Source: Lachnospiraceae bacterium
GTDB lineage: Bacteria; Bacillota; Clostridia; Lachnospirales; Lachnospiraceae
Length of the DNA stretch: 64,000 bases
Direction: 5' to 3'
Assembly: GCA_024697065.1 (NCBI GenBank)
Contig: JAILGE010000030.1
Coordinates: 43,972 to 107,971 of the forward strand
The position numbers and the translations under genes are program-made. The notes below the pieces were generated by a model, which was not told where the DNA came from, made no database searches, and worked only from the letters and a program-made list of their open reading frames with translations. Shown piece after piece: positions 56,617 to 64,000 of this stretch (its first letter is position 1; the number at the start of each line of letters is the position of its first letter).

Positions 56617-57549
56617 ATGGATATACTGATAGAATTATTCAAAGCCCTGTTGTTTGGGGCGGTGGAAGGTATCACGGAGTGGCTGCCCGTATCGAGTACA
56701 GGGCATATCATACTGCTTAACGGTTTTGTGAAGTTTGACATTCCGGGGACGGCAGCAGAGCAGGCGGCATTTATGGAATTTTTCGATGTTGCCATACAGC
56801 TGGGAGCGATCCTTGCGGTTGTGATACTTTTCTTCAGGCAGATATGGCCCTTCGGGATAGAAGATCCCGATTCGGAGGTTAAAGTAAAGGTCGGAGATCT
56901 TGAAAGTCATGTTATCAGGATCTGCGGACCACTCATCATCAAGAAGGATATACTGTTCCTTTGGATCAAGATCGCGGTGGCATGCCTTCCGGGATTTGTA
57001 TACGGTGTATTGCTCGATGATATTGTGGAGGAGTTCACCGGACCTTATAAGACTATCATTGTGGCAGTAATGCTGATACTGGTAGGTGTGCTGTTTATCA
57101 TTGTTGAGGCGGTTAAGAAAAATGAAAGACCCCGTGTCAGAAAGATAGCCGATATATCATATATGATGGTGATAGTTACCGGTGTGGCACAGGTAATAGC
57201 CGGAGTCCTTCCGGGGACCAGCCGATCCGGAGCTACGATAATAGCAGGTCTGTTAATGGGACTTTCCAGAACGGTTGCGGCAGAGTTTACTTTTTTCCTT
57301 GCAATACCTACAATGTTCGGAGCAAGCCTGCTTAAGCTTCTTAAATTTTTGAAAAACGGAATGACTTTCTCCGGAATGGAGATCGCTGTATTATCTGTAA
57401 GCTCGGTAGTTGCATTTGCGGTATCACTGCTTGCGCTTAACTTCCTGATGGGATATGTCAAGAAGCACGACTTCAAAGTGTTTGGCTGGTACAGGATAGT
57501 GCTTGGTTTTGCTGTCCTGGGGCTTGTACTTGGAGGGATATTGAGATGA
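56617..57549 (+). CDS. uppP: Undecaprenyl-diphosphate phosphatase
   Basis: The polytopic enzyme recycles undecaprenyl diphosphate for peptidoglycan and polymer synthesis and gives bacitracin resistance. The 310-residue protein has both family motifs: EGITEWLPVSSTGHIIL near the start (about 16-32) and LPGTSRSGATIIAGLLMG (about 198-215). The middle carries an extra hydrophilic loop (about 85-110) compared with the 265-residue E. coli enzyme. Its stop overlaps the start of the GH13 gene (ATGA). Confidence 0.95.
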   Translation: MDILIELFKALLFGAVEGITEWLPVSSTGHIILLNGFVKFDIPGTAAEQAAFMEFFDVAIQLGAILAVVILFFRQIWPFGIEDPDSEVKVKVGDLESHVIRICGPLIIKKDILFLWIKIAVACLPGFVYGVLLDDIVEEFTGPYKTIIVAVMLILVGVLFIIVEAVKKNERPRVRKIADISYMMVIVTGVAQVIAGVLPGTSRSGATIIAGLLMGLSRTVAAEFTFFLAIPTMFGASLLKLLKFLKNGMTFSGMEIAVLSVSSVVAFAVSLLALNFLMGYVKKHDFKVFGWYRIVLGFAVLGLVLGGILR

Positions 57550-59654
57550 ATGAAGAAGATTTTCTTCATCTGAATCAGCAATACATAACGGGAATGCGGC
57601 CTATAGTCCGCAAGAATTCTTTTTATTCCGATACTACCGGTAATTTTATTTCACCCGAGCAGCCTGAATGCTTTGATGTTATGACGGTGCGGTTTCGTGC
57701 TGCCCACAATAATCCCGATAATGTCTATCTTGTTCATGACGGTGAGAAGATGCTCATGGAGTGCTATGACTTTGATGAGCTGTTTGATTATTATCGCGTG
57801 AACGTCAAACTTGGCGACAGCCAGTTCTCATACTACTTTGAGATCTGTGTCGGAAATGTTACTCTGATCTTTGATACAAGAGGTGTTGTAAAACAGTCGG
57901 ATGAACATTTTAATTTTCGTGTTATACCCGGCTTTAAGACTCCCGACTGGGCTAAGGGCGCAGTCATGTATCAGATATTTGTAGACAGATTCTGTAACGG
58001 TGATCCGGATAATGATGTACTTACCAATGAGTACTGTTATATCGGAGAGCCTGTTCGTCGTATCGAAGACTGGGACAGATATCCCGACGGAATGGATGTC
58101 AGGAATTTCTACGGCGGTGATCTGCAGGGAGTACTGGACAAGATGGATTACCTGGCAGATCTGGGCGTTGAGGTCATATATCTTAATCCCATTTTCGTAT
58201 CACCTTCAAATCACAAATATGACATCCAGGATTATGATCATATCGATCCTCATTTTGGCAAGATAGTTCATGATGAAGGGGAACTGCTTGCGGAAGGGGA
58301 TCATATAAACAGTCATGCAACCCGTTATATTGACAGAGTGACCAACAGAGAAAATCTTGAGGCGGGCAACAGACTTTTTGCAAAGCTTGTTGCAACTGCG
58401 CACAGCCACGGTATCAGAGTGATTATCGACGGAGTGTTCAACCATTGCGGTTCCTTTAACAAGTGGCTGGACCGCGAGAAGATATATGATAATGCGGAAG
58501 GATATGAGAAGGGTGCATATATTACTAAAGAAAGCCCTTATCATGATTATTTCAAATTCTACGAGGACAGATGGCCGGATAATCACAGCTATGACGGATG
58601 GTGGGGAAATGACACCATGCCCAAACTTCGTTATGAGACATCCAAGAGTCTGAGAGAATATATTTTAAGGATAGCTAAGAAGTGGGTTTCTCCGCCTTAC
58701 AATGCAGACGGATGGCGTCTGGACGTAGCTGCGGATTTGGGAGAATCCACAGAATATAATCATAAATTCTGGCAGGAATTCAGGAAGGCGGTAAAGGAAG
58801 CAAACCCCAACGCCATCATACTTGCGGAGCATTACGGCTCTCCTGCCGCATGGCTGCAGGGAAACGAGTGGGATACGGTCATGAACTACGATGCGTTTAT
58901 GGAGCCGGTGTCCTGGTTCCTGACGGGTATGCAGAAACACAGTGATGAATACAGGCATGATCAGGAGAATAATTCCGACAACTTCTGGAATTGCATGTTC
59001 TATCATGTTGCGGACATGACCGCACCGTCCATTCTTACTGCCATGAACGAACTCTCCAATCACGATCATTCGCGATTTCTCACCCGTACCAATCGTAAGG
59101 CAGGCAGAACGGGATCCCTCGGTCCCGGCGCTGCGGAGGATGGTATCAATAAAGCTGTGATGAGAGAAGCGGTGCTTTTTCAGTTTACCTGGATAGGGGC
59201 ACCGACGATATACTACGGTGATGAAGCCGGTGTATGCGGATTTACGGATCCGGACAGCAGACGTACATATCCGTGGGGGAATGAAGATAAGGAAATGATA
59301 ACCTTCCACAAGAAGATGATCGCCATAAGGAAGAAGTTCCATGAGATGAAGCATGGGTCCATCAAGGTGATCAAACAGGGAAGGGGACTTATTGCATTCG
59401 GACGTTTTGACAGGGAAGGTCAGTCAGCGATACTGATCAACAATACTCCCGAGGAACGTACGGAGGAATTTTCTTTTTGGGAGCTTGGTATCAAGAAAAA
59501 TGCCACCATCAAGCAGATAATGCTGACATGGGAAGAAGGCTTTGATGATGCGGTAAGAGAATATTGGCTCGAAAACGGCAGGATAACCCTTACTCTTCCG
59601 GCATATTCCGCGACTATCATGAGGCATGCCGGAGACGGAGACTTAAAATTTTGA
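57546..59654 (+). CDS. GH13 alpha-glycosidase (neopullulanase/cyclomaltodextrinase-like)
   Basis: The 702-residue enzyme has an N-terminal beta domain (about 1-130, CBM34-like) and a GH13 barrel: YQIFVDRFCNGD, LGVEVIYLNPIF, DGVFNHCG, the nucleophile region ADGWRLDVAADLG (aspartate near 393), acid/base ILAEHYG (near 428) and LSNHDHSR (near 506). This is the GH13 subfamily that degrades maltodextrins and cyclodextrins. No signal peptide, so cytoplasmic. Translation is coupled to uppP by a 4-bp overlap. The orphan sugar-binding lipoprotein follows by 48 bp. Confidence 0.92.
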   Translation: MNEEDFLHLNQQYITGMRPIVRKNSFYSDTTGNFISPEQPECFDVMTVRFRAAHNNPDNVYLVHDGEKMLMECYDFDELFDYYRVNVKLGDSQFSYYFEICVGNVTLIFDTRGVVKQSDEHFNFRVIPGFKTPDWAKGAVMYQIFVDRFCNGDPDNDVLTNEYCYIGEPVRRIEDWDRYPDGMDVRNFYGGDLQGVLDKMDYLADLGVEVIYLNPIFVSPSNHKYDIQDYDHIDPHFGKIVHDEGELLAEGDHINSHATRYIDRVTNRENLEAGNRLFAKLVATAHSHGIRVIIDGVFNHCGSFNKWLDREKIYDNAEGYEKGAYITKESPYHDYFKFYEDRWPDNHSYDGWWGNDTMPKLRYETSKSLREYILRIAKKWVSPPYNADGWRLDVAADLGESTEYNHKFWQEFRKAVKEANPNAIILAEHYGSPAAWLQGNEWDTVMNYDAFMEPVSWFLTGMQKHSDEYRHDQENNSDNFWNCMFYHVADMTAPSILTAMNELSNHDHSRFLTRTNRKAGRTGSLGPGAAEDGINKAVMREAVLFQFTWIGAPTIYYGDEAGVCGFTDPDSRRTYPWGNEDKEMITFHKKMIAIRKKFHEMKHGSIKVIKQGRGLIAFGRFDREGQSAILINNTPEERTEEFSFWELGIKKNATIKQIMLTWEEGFDDAVREYWLENGRITLTLPAYSATIMRHAGDGDLKF

Positions 59655-59702
59655 TACGGGAAGTATGTTTACACGGTAAGATTTCCCGATCCGGAGAATA
59701 AT

Positions 59703-61124
59703 ATGAAAAAGAGATATTTGGCTCTTTCGATGACGATCATCATGGCAGCAGGTTCACTTGTTGCATGCGGCGAAAAAAATAACAGCGGTAATACGGGAGA
59801 TATCCCTGTAACGACTGTATCCGCGACGGAGGCGGCGCAGCCTTCCGAGGCTGTCACGGACAGCCCGGCCCCCATCACTGTTAATGCGCCGGTCACCGAG
59901 GGGTGGGATGAGAGCAGGAAGATATATATCTATTCATGGAATGATGAATTAAAGACCCGCCTGGATATGGTCCTTGCAAAATATCCGCAGTACAGAGATT
60001 ATTGCGAATATATCAATCTTGATATGCCGGGGACTGACGCGGGGTATCTGAAGGCGATAGAAGAGGCAATGAAGGATCCGGATAAGTACCCTTCGATAAT
60101 CCCTTCTGATGATGCCGTGACAGAAAGTTTTATAGAATCGGGTGAAGTACTCTCTATGGAGGATGTGGGGATCACTGCGGATATGTACGCCGATGCATAC
60201 CGATACACCGTAGAAAGAGCTTCTTTTAACGGTTCCCTTATGGCTGTGACGTGGCAGGCTACTCCCGGTTGTTTTGCATATCGTACCGATATCGCTGAAC
60301 TGGTCCTTGGATCTTCCGATCCTCAGGCTGTTCAGGAGGCGGTAAATGACTGGGATTCTTTTTTCGAAACTGCGGACAGGATGAGAGCCGCCGGATATAA
60401 GATGCTTTCCGGACCGGATGATATAAGCATTGCAGCGCTGGATCAGCAGACCTCACCCTGGATCACGGTCAGTGCTGACGGGACAGAGATACTTTCCCTT
60501 GATGATTCTGTTGCATCTTACTTCGAGAAGTCGAAGCGTCTTTATGATGGCGGATACACGGACAAAACGGTTGTCGGCGACAGTGCATGGGAAGCAAATT
60601 TTGAAGATGATGTATTCGGATATTTTGGAAATCCGGAATTTGTTTACAATGAGATAAGCACAAGCCCGGACAGTGAAAAAAGTTCCTTTGGCAAGTGGAG
60701 TATCTGCAAAGGTCCTGTCTCCTATCATCAGGGAGGAACATATTTATGCGTGGGGAAGGACACGTCCAATCCCGCGCTTTGCAGATTTCTTTTATATGAG
60801 CTCTGCTGTGATAAGGACATGATGTATGAGATATCGGATAAGACGTCTGATTTTGTCAATAACAGCGAGGCCATGGAACAGATACTTGCGAACGGGGGTG
60901 GACAGGCACCTGTTCTCGGTGACACTAACCCCGTTGAGATCTGGCTTGATATCGCACCGGATATCAGCCTCGGGAACAGCACTTATTTAGATGACTCTAT
61001 CAGGAGGATCATGATAAAGACTTCATCGGAATATAATTCGGGGGCGTATAAATCTGTTGAAGAGGCTGTGGGACACCTTAAAGAAGAACTGGGTGAAAAC
61101 TACCCTCACGTGACAGTCGAATGA
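59703..61124 (+). CDS. Carbohydrate ABC transporter substrate-binding lipoprotein (orphan)
   Basis: The 473-residue lipoprotein has lipobox SLVAC with C22, a Thr/Ser/Pro-rich linker (about 25-70) and a type II (maltose-binding-like) fold: IYIYSWNDELKTRLDMVLAK (split near 78-98), IPSDDAVTESFIESGEV, AVTWQATPGCFAYRTDI, FGYFGNPEF, SYHQGGTYLCVGKDTSN. No permease or ATPase genes are adjacent. Next to the GH13 enzyme, it may bind maltodextrin, working with transporter genes elsewhere, but this is inference. Confidence 0.88.
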   Translation: MKKRYLALSMTIIMAAGSLVACGEKNNSGNTGDIPVTTVSATEAAQPSEAVTDSPAPITVNAPVTEGWDESRKIYIYSWNDELKTRLDMVLAKYPQYRDYCEYINLDMPGTDAGYLKAIEEAMKDPDKYPSIIPSDDAVTESFIESGEVLSMEDVGITADMYADAYRYTVERASFNGSLMAVTWQATPGCFAYRTDIAELVLGSSDPQAVQEAVNDWDSFFETADRMRAAGYKMLSGPDDISIAALDQQTSPWITVSADGTEILSLDDSVASYFEKSKRLYDGGYTDKTVVGDSAWEANFEDDVFGYFGNPEFVYNEISTSPDSEKSSFGKWSICKGPVSYHQGGTYLCVGKDTSNPALCRFLLYELCCDKDMMYEISDKTSDFVNNSEAMEQILANGGGQAPVLGDTNPVEIWLDIAPDISLGNSTYLDDSIRRIMIKTSSEYNSGAYKSVEEAVGHLKEELGENYPHVTVE

Positions 61125-61149
61125 TCTTTAAGTAATACAAAAAGGCGAG

Positions 61150-61166
61150 TCGCGGAGGCGCCGCGA
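61150..61166 (+). other. GC-rich inverted repeat in the gap before the DUF4177-like gene
   Basis: TCGCGG and CCGCGA flank AGGCG, and AGGCG occurs again directly after. The GC richness stands out in an otherwise AT-rich gap. There is no T-run. It lies 14 bp upstream of the next promoter. Confidence 0.5.
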
Positions 61167-61179
61167 GGCGCGGAAAACT

Positions 61180-61208
61180 TTGACACTGCATGCTGATTAT
61201 GCTACTAT
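61180..61208 (+). promoter_or_regulatory. Promoter of the DUF4177-like gene
   Basis: A perfect TTGACA (61180-61185), a 17-bp spacer and TACTAT (61203-61208). Confidence 0.7.
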
Positions 61209-61276
61209 AGCTTATGCAGGATTAATCCAAAATAAACGTACCGGCAATAAAAGATGTGCGGAGGAGCGGAGCTTAA

Positions 61277-61888
61277 ATGGTTGATGTTAATCAGATCATG
61301 TACAACATGATCAAAAAGAGCAATTCCATTGAAACAAGCAGCGTAAATGAGATTGAGGAGATTGTAGATACCGGACTGGACAAGACAGATGAGAACGTCC
61401 AGAAGATGGCCGCAGAGTATCTTGATGAGAAGGGATATTCCAGAAGCCCTCAGAATCTCGATCAGGCAAAGCAGCACATACTTGAAAGTTCTGCAGGTTC
61501 CGAAACTGTTCGCGTACGCAAGCGCCGCACGATGGTAGAAGATCTTTTGGAAGATGTTGAAGAAGAGGACATGAGTAAGATCATGCAGTCCTGTCTTCTT
61601 GACAATATGATCAGGATCAATTCCAAGCTTGATGTCCTGTCAGGAAAGCGTTATGAGTACGCGGTGGAGATAGTTGATGAGATCGCACTTGACGGCGAGA
61701 AGCCTTCCGGATCGCTCATCGAGTTCGTATCTTTCCAGGGACTGCTTAATAAATATGCGGCAGCAGGCTACCGTGTCATAGGTTTCACCGACAGAGAAGT
61801 AGGCAATCATAACAAGCTTATGATGAGTGGTTTTACAGGAACACAGAAGCAGACTGTTGTAATTTTTGAGAGAGAAGTTAAGAACTGA
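61277..61888 (+). CDS. Protein with a DUF4177-like C-terminal domain, function unknown
   Basis: The 203-residue soluble protein has a helical, acidic N-terminal part (about 1-120, with a basic RVRKRR patch near 79-84) and a C-terminal domain (about 123-203) YEYAVEIVDEI, LLNKYAAAGYRVIGFTD, TVVIFEREV, which matches the small alpha/beta DUF4177 pattern. DUF4177 has no settled function. The family normally stands alone at about 60-80 residues, so the long N-terminal region is an addition. It has its own promoter and a strong ribosome site (CGGAGGAG). Confidence 0.75.
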   Translation: MVDVNQIMYNMIKKSNSIETSSVNEIEEIVDTGLDKTDENVQKMAAEYLDEKGYSRSPQNLDQAKQHILESSAGSETVRVRKRRTMVEDLLEDVEEEDMSKIMQSCLLDNMIRINSKLDVLSGKRYEYAVEIVDEIALDGEKPSGSLIEFVSFQGLLNKYAAAGYRVIGFTDREVGNHNKLMMSGFTGTQKQTVVIFEREVKN

Positions 61889-61909
61889 TCGTTCATGGTT
61901 TTTAATCAC

Positions 61910-61945
61910 AAAGACGCTTTTCCGCAATGCGGTCGGCGTCTTTTT
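61910..61945 (+). terminator. Terminator after the DUF4177-like gene
   Basis: AAAGACGC pairs with GCGTCTTT around an inner CCGC/GCGG hairpin; a T-run follows. It lies between this gene and fumarase. Confidence 0.88.
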
Positions 61946-61964
61946 ATGTAGAAAAGAGGATTAA

Positions 61965-62807
61965 ATGAGAGAGATAGCATCAGCCGATATCACGGCAGCA
62001 GTAAAAGAAATGTGCATCGAGGCAAACCATAAGCTTGCGCCGGATATGGTCAGTTCGCTGGAGCGTGCAAAGGATTCCGAGGAATCCCCTATAGGAAAAA
62101 GAGTCCTGGGACAGCTGGAAGAGAATCTTCAGATCGCTGAGAAAGATACTATTCCCATATGTCAGGATACAGGTATGGCGGTTTTCTTCGTGGAGATCGG
62201 ACAGGATGCGCATGTTACCGGCGGATGGATAGAGGATGCGATCAATGAAGGTGTGAAAAAGGGATATACGGAAGGCTTTTTAAGAAAGTCCGTGGTCAAA
62301 AGTCCGATAGACAGAGTAAATACCGGCGACAATACCCCTGCAGTCATCCATTATTTTATGGTTCCGGGAGACAGGATTAAGATCACGCTTGCCCCCAAGG
62401 GATTTGGAAGTGAGAATATGAGCCGTGTCTTTATGTTAAAGCCGGCAGACGGTATAGAAGGTATTAAGAATGCTGTTGTTACTGCTGTTAAGGATGCCGG
62501 ACCAAACGCGTGCCCGCCGATGGTGGTTGGAGTAGGGATCGGAGGTACATTTGAAAAATGTGCCCTGCTCGCGAAGAAAGCCCTTACCCGTTCGGTAGAA
62601 GAAGGAGCTGCGGATCCCGGGATCAGAGAGCTTGAAAAAGATATACTAGACAGGATCAATAAGAGTGGTATAGGACCTGCGGGTCTTGGCGGGACCGTTA
62701 CAGCACTTGCTGTAAATATAGAGACGTACCCTACTCATATTGCGGGACTCCCTGTTGCGGTAAATATATGCTGCCATGTTAACAGGCATGCGGTCAGAGT
62801 TCTGTAA
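61965..62807 (+). CDS. Class I fumarate hydratase, alpha subunit
   Basis: The alpha subunit carries the [4Fe-4S] cluster of the oxygen-sensitive fumarase that interconverts fumarate and malate. The 280-residue protein has PICQDTGMAVFFVEIG with a cluster cysteine, FGSENMSRVFMLKP, CPPMVVGVGIGGTFEKCALLAKKAL (cysteines near 185 and 200) and GPAGLGGTVTALAV. It pairs with the beta subunit 37 bp downstream. L(+)-tartrate dehydratase is the main alternative for this family. Confidence 0.93.
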   Translation: MREIASADITAAVKEMCIEANHKLAPDMVSSLERAKDSEESPIGKRVLGQLEENLQIAEKDTIPICQDTGMAVFFVEIGQDAHVTGGWIEDAINEGVKKGYTEGFLRKSVVKSPIDRVNTGDNTPAVIHYFMVPGDRIKITLAPKGFGSENMSRVFMLKPADGIEGIKNAVVTAVKDAGPNACPPMVVGVGIGGTFEKCALLAKKALTRSVEEGAADPGIRELEKDILDRINKSGIGPAGLGGTVTALAVNIETYPTHIAGLPVAVNICCHVNRHAVRVL

Positions 62808-62844
62808 GTATAGCAACAGGCGAAAGAAAAGCAGAGGTAGTTAG

Positions 62845-63405
62845 ATGAGCGAAGAGAGAATAAATATTACGGCACCTTTTAAGGCCGAAGAGATAAAGAA
62901 ACTTAAAGCGGGAGATTATGTTTTTATAAGCGGGACGGTGTATACCGCACGTGATGCGGCACATAAGAGAATGCAGGAGGCTTTGGATCGCGGAGATAAG
63001 CTTCCGCTGGATCTTAATGAAAATGTTATCTATTATATGGGGCCTTCACCTGCACGTGAGGGACGTCCCATAGGATCGGCGGGGCCTACCACTGCCAGCA
63101 GAATGGACAAGTATGCACCGGCACTCCTTGATCTTGGTCTTAAGGGAATGATCGGAAAAGGAAAAAGAAGCGATGCGGTTCATGACGCTATCGTCAGAAA
63201 CGGTGCGATCTATCTCGCTGCCGTGGGGGGAGCGGGAGCTCTTTTATCCAAAGCTATAATCGCATCGGAGGTTATAGCCTATGATGATCTGGGAACTGAA
63301 GCTATCAGGAAACTGACCGTAAAAGATTTCCCTGCTGTGGTGGTGATAGATACCGAAGGAAACGATCTGTACAAGACAGCACCGGCACAATATTGCAAAG
63401 AGTAA
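62845..63405 (+). CDS. Class I fumarate hydratase, beta subunit
   Basis: The 186-residue beta subunit begins with ITAPFKAEEIKKLKAGDYVFISGTVYTARDAAHKRM (motif spread over about 7-42) and includes IYYMGPSPAREGRPIGSAGPTT (split) and KGKRSDAVHDAI, the substrate-binding blocks of the Fe-S type fumarase/tartrate dehydratase beta family. It forms a heteromer with the alpha subunit. Its stop lies 9 bp before the promoter of the tRNA gene. Confidence 0.93.
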   Translation: MSEERINITAPFKAEEIKKLKAGDYVFISGTVYTARDAAHKRMQEALDRGDKLPLDLNENVIYYMGPSPAREGRPIGSAGPTTASRMDKYAPALLDLGLKGMIGKGKRSDAVHDAIVRNGAIYLAAVGGAGALLSKAIIASEVIAYDDLGTEAIRKLTVKDFPAVVVIDTEGNDLYKTAPAQYCKE

Positions 63406-63414
63406 AAAACTGTC

Positions 63415-63443
63415 TTGACAGTTAAATGCCAAATCCGTATAAT
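63415..63443 (+). promoter_or_regulatory. Consensus promoter of the tRNA-Ser gene
   Basis: TTGACA (63415-63420), exactly 17 bp, then TATAAT (63438-63443): a full match to the sigma-A consensus, as expected for a stable RNA gene. Confidence 0.92.
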
Positions 63444-63491
63444 GAATTACGCGCTCTGAAAAGGGCGCGAGAATATGATTTTAAGTAATTC

Positions 63492-63579
63492 GGAGAAGTA
63501 CTCAAGAGGCCGAAGAGGCGCCCCTGCTAAGGGTGTAGGTCGGGCAACCGGCGCGAGGGTTCAAATCCCTCCTTCTCCG
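63492..63579 (+). tRNA. tRNA-Ser, anticodon GCU
   Basis: An 88-base cloverleaf: acceptor GGAGAAG (63492-63498) pairs with CTTCTCC (63572-63578) with G as discriminator; anticodon stem CGCCC/GGGTG encloses the loop CTGCTAA with anticodon GCT; a long variable arm (GGTCGGGCAACCGGCGC region) marks a class II tRNA; the T arm is GAGGG TTCAAAT CCCTC. CCA is not encoded. It reads AGC and AGU codons. Confidence 0.96.
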
Positions 63580-63582
63580 TAA

Positions 63583-63616
63583 ACAGTTCCCGGAAATATG
63601 AGGGAGCTGTTTTTCA
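63583..63616 (+). terminator. Terminator after tRNA-Ser
   Basis: ACAGTTCCC (63583-63591) pairs with GGGAGCTGT (63602-63610), one G-U pair, followed by four to five T. It separates the tRNA from the rRNA operon. Confidence 0.8.
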
Positions 63617-63679
63617 TTCAGAGGACCATTATTTACATAATACTGCGAAGCGGTTTACGTAACGGTCAAAAAACAGCTT

Positions 63680-63754
63680 AAAATAAAGGGTTTCAAAGTT
63701 TTTTGAAAATTTTTTAAAAAAGTTGTTGACATTTAAAACAGACGGTGGTACTCT
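63680..63754 (+). promoter_or_regulatory. rRNA operon promoter with AT-rich upstream element
   Basis: TTGACA (63726-63731), 17 bp, TACTCT (63749-63754). The 45 bases upstream are almost pure A and T tracts, typical of an UP element that binds the RNA polymerase alpha subunit. The 210-base leader to the 16S gene holds no gene; it contains several short hairpins, such as GATC-GTAA-GATC, that probably belong to processing and antitermination. Confidence 0.75.
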
Positions 63755-63970
63755 AGTGAAGTCGCGCGGGAAACACCAAAGCGACAGGAACCTTGACAAA
63801 AAAACAGTAATGCAACCCCGAAGATTTCTAAACAAGATATCCTATTTTCGAGGGATATGACGGTTGAGATCGTAAGATCAAGATCGAAGAAATTATTCGG
63901 AAGAACGGTTCAACGAACCAAGTAAAAAAGGAAACTAAAGCCAGAATTAGTCTGGACAGTTTCGAACACT

Positions 63971-64000
63971 TTAATCGAGAGTTCGATCCTGGCTCAGGAT
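63971..64000 (+). rRNA. 16S ribosomal RNA, 5' end only
   Basis: AGAGTTCGATCCTGGCTCAG at 63978-63997 is the conserved start of 16S (E. coli positions 8-27), so the mature 5' end falls near 63971. The rest lies beyond the window. Position 14 (E. coli numbering) is C, where T is usual. Confidence 0.95.

Noticed and set aside
59655..59702. CGGGAA...TTCCCG inverted repeat considered as a terminator before the orphan lipoprotein gene
   Set aside because: Six-base arms, a loop near 20 bases and no T-run; too weak to call.

Overview
The window looks like a chromosomal segment of a strictly anaerobic Firmicute of the family Lachnospiraceae; Butyrivibrio or a close relative is my best guess. This rests on the moderate GC content, strong AGGAGG-type ribosome sites, an hrcA-grpE-dnaK-dnaJ locus with a textbook CIRCE operator, a ChvE/MmsA/MmsB-type sugar transporter beside a LytS/YesN-style sensor pair, a lysine/alanine-rich protein with a DUF6465-like C-terminus, and two-subunit class I fumarase. 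The genus is inference: only the first 30 bases of the 16S gene are present. I see no phage, insertion sequence, CRISPR array or plasmid feature.

Layout. 0-8.2 kb: the end of an HD-GYP-like protein, a GH2 beta-mannosidase, then an envelope operon (NAGPA-type phosphodiester glycosidase, anchored unknown protein, CotH-family kinase fused to a carbohydrate-binding domain). 8.2-11.3 kb: pgi and a histone-H1-like repeat protein. 11.3-17 kb: the HrcA-controlled chaperone locus. 17.2-21.1 kb: a PadR/HAAS/DUF4097/CPBP operon and a DegV protein. 21.1-30.6 kb: a sugar sensing and uptake island (anchored binding protein, histidine kinase, AraC-type response regulator, binding lipoprotein, then a ChvE-like binding protein, ATPase and permease). 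30.7-33.2 kb: a diguanylate cyclase and an FAD oxidoreductase.

33.2-41.2 kb is the most interesting region. On the minus strand lie two SGNH-hydrolase-like surface proteins with leucine-rich repeats on either side of an MBOAT acyltransferase, followed by a PlsC-type acyltransferase. Divergently, across a 152-bp gap, lie an AMP-forming acyl ligase and an acyl carrier protein. Together these supply the same four functional classes as the Dlt system (ligase, carrier, MBOAT, SGNH protein) but with different family members, so I propose an undescribed cell-surface acylation pathway.

41.2-53.1 kb: dihydroorotase, a CaCA cation exchanger behind a yybP-ykoY-type (Mn2+) riboswitch, an LCP protein, an MMPL exporter translationally coupled to a GLUG/coiled-coil surface protein under a palindromic operator, then ispE, a GntR regulator and a DUF1934 protein. 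53.1-63.4 kb: an anchored unknown protein, cardiolipin synthase, aminotransferase, uppP overlapping a GH13 enzyme, an orphan binding lipoprotein, a DUF4177-like protein and fumarase. 63.4-64.0 kb: tRNA-Ser(GCU) and the promoter and 5' end of a 16S rRNA gene.

Start codons were chosen by ribosome-site spacing and promoter position. Residue positions are approximate unless a single residue is named. All family assignments come from motif recognition, not database searches.
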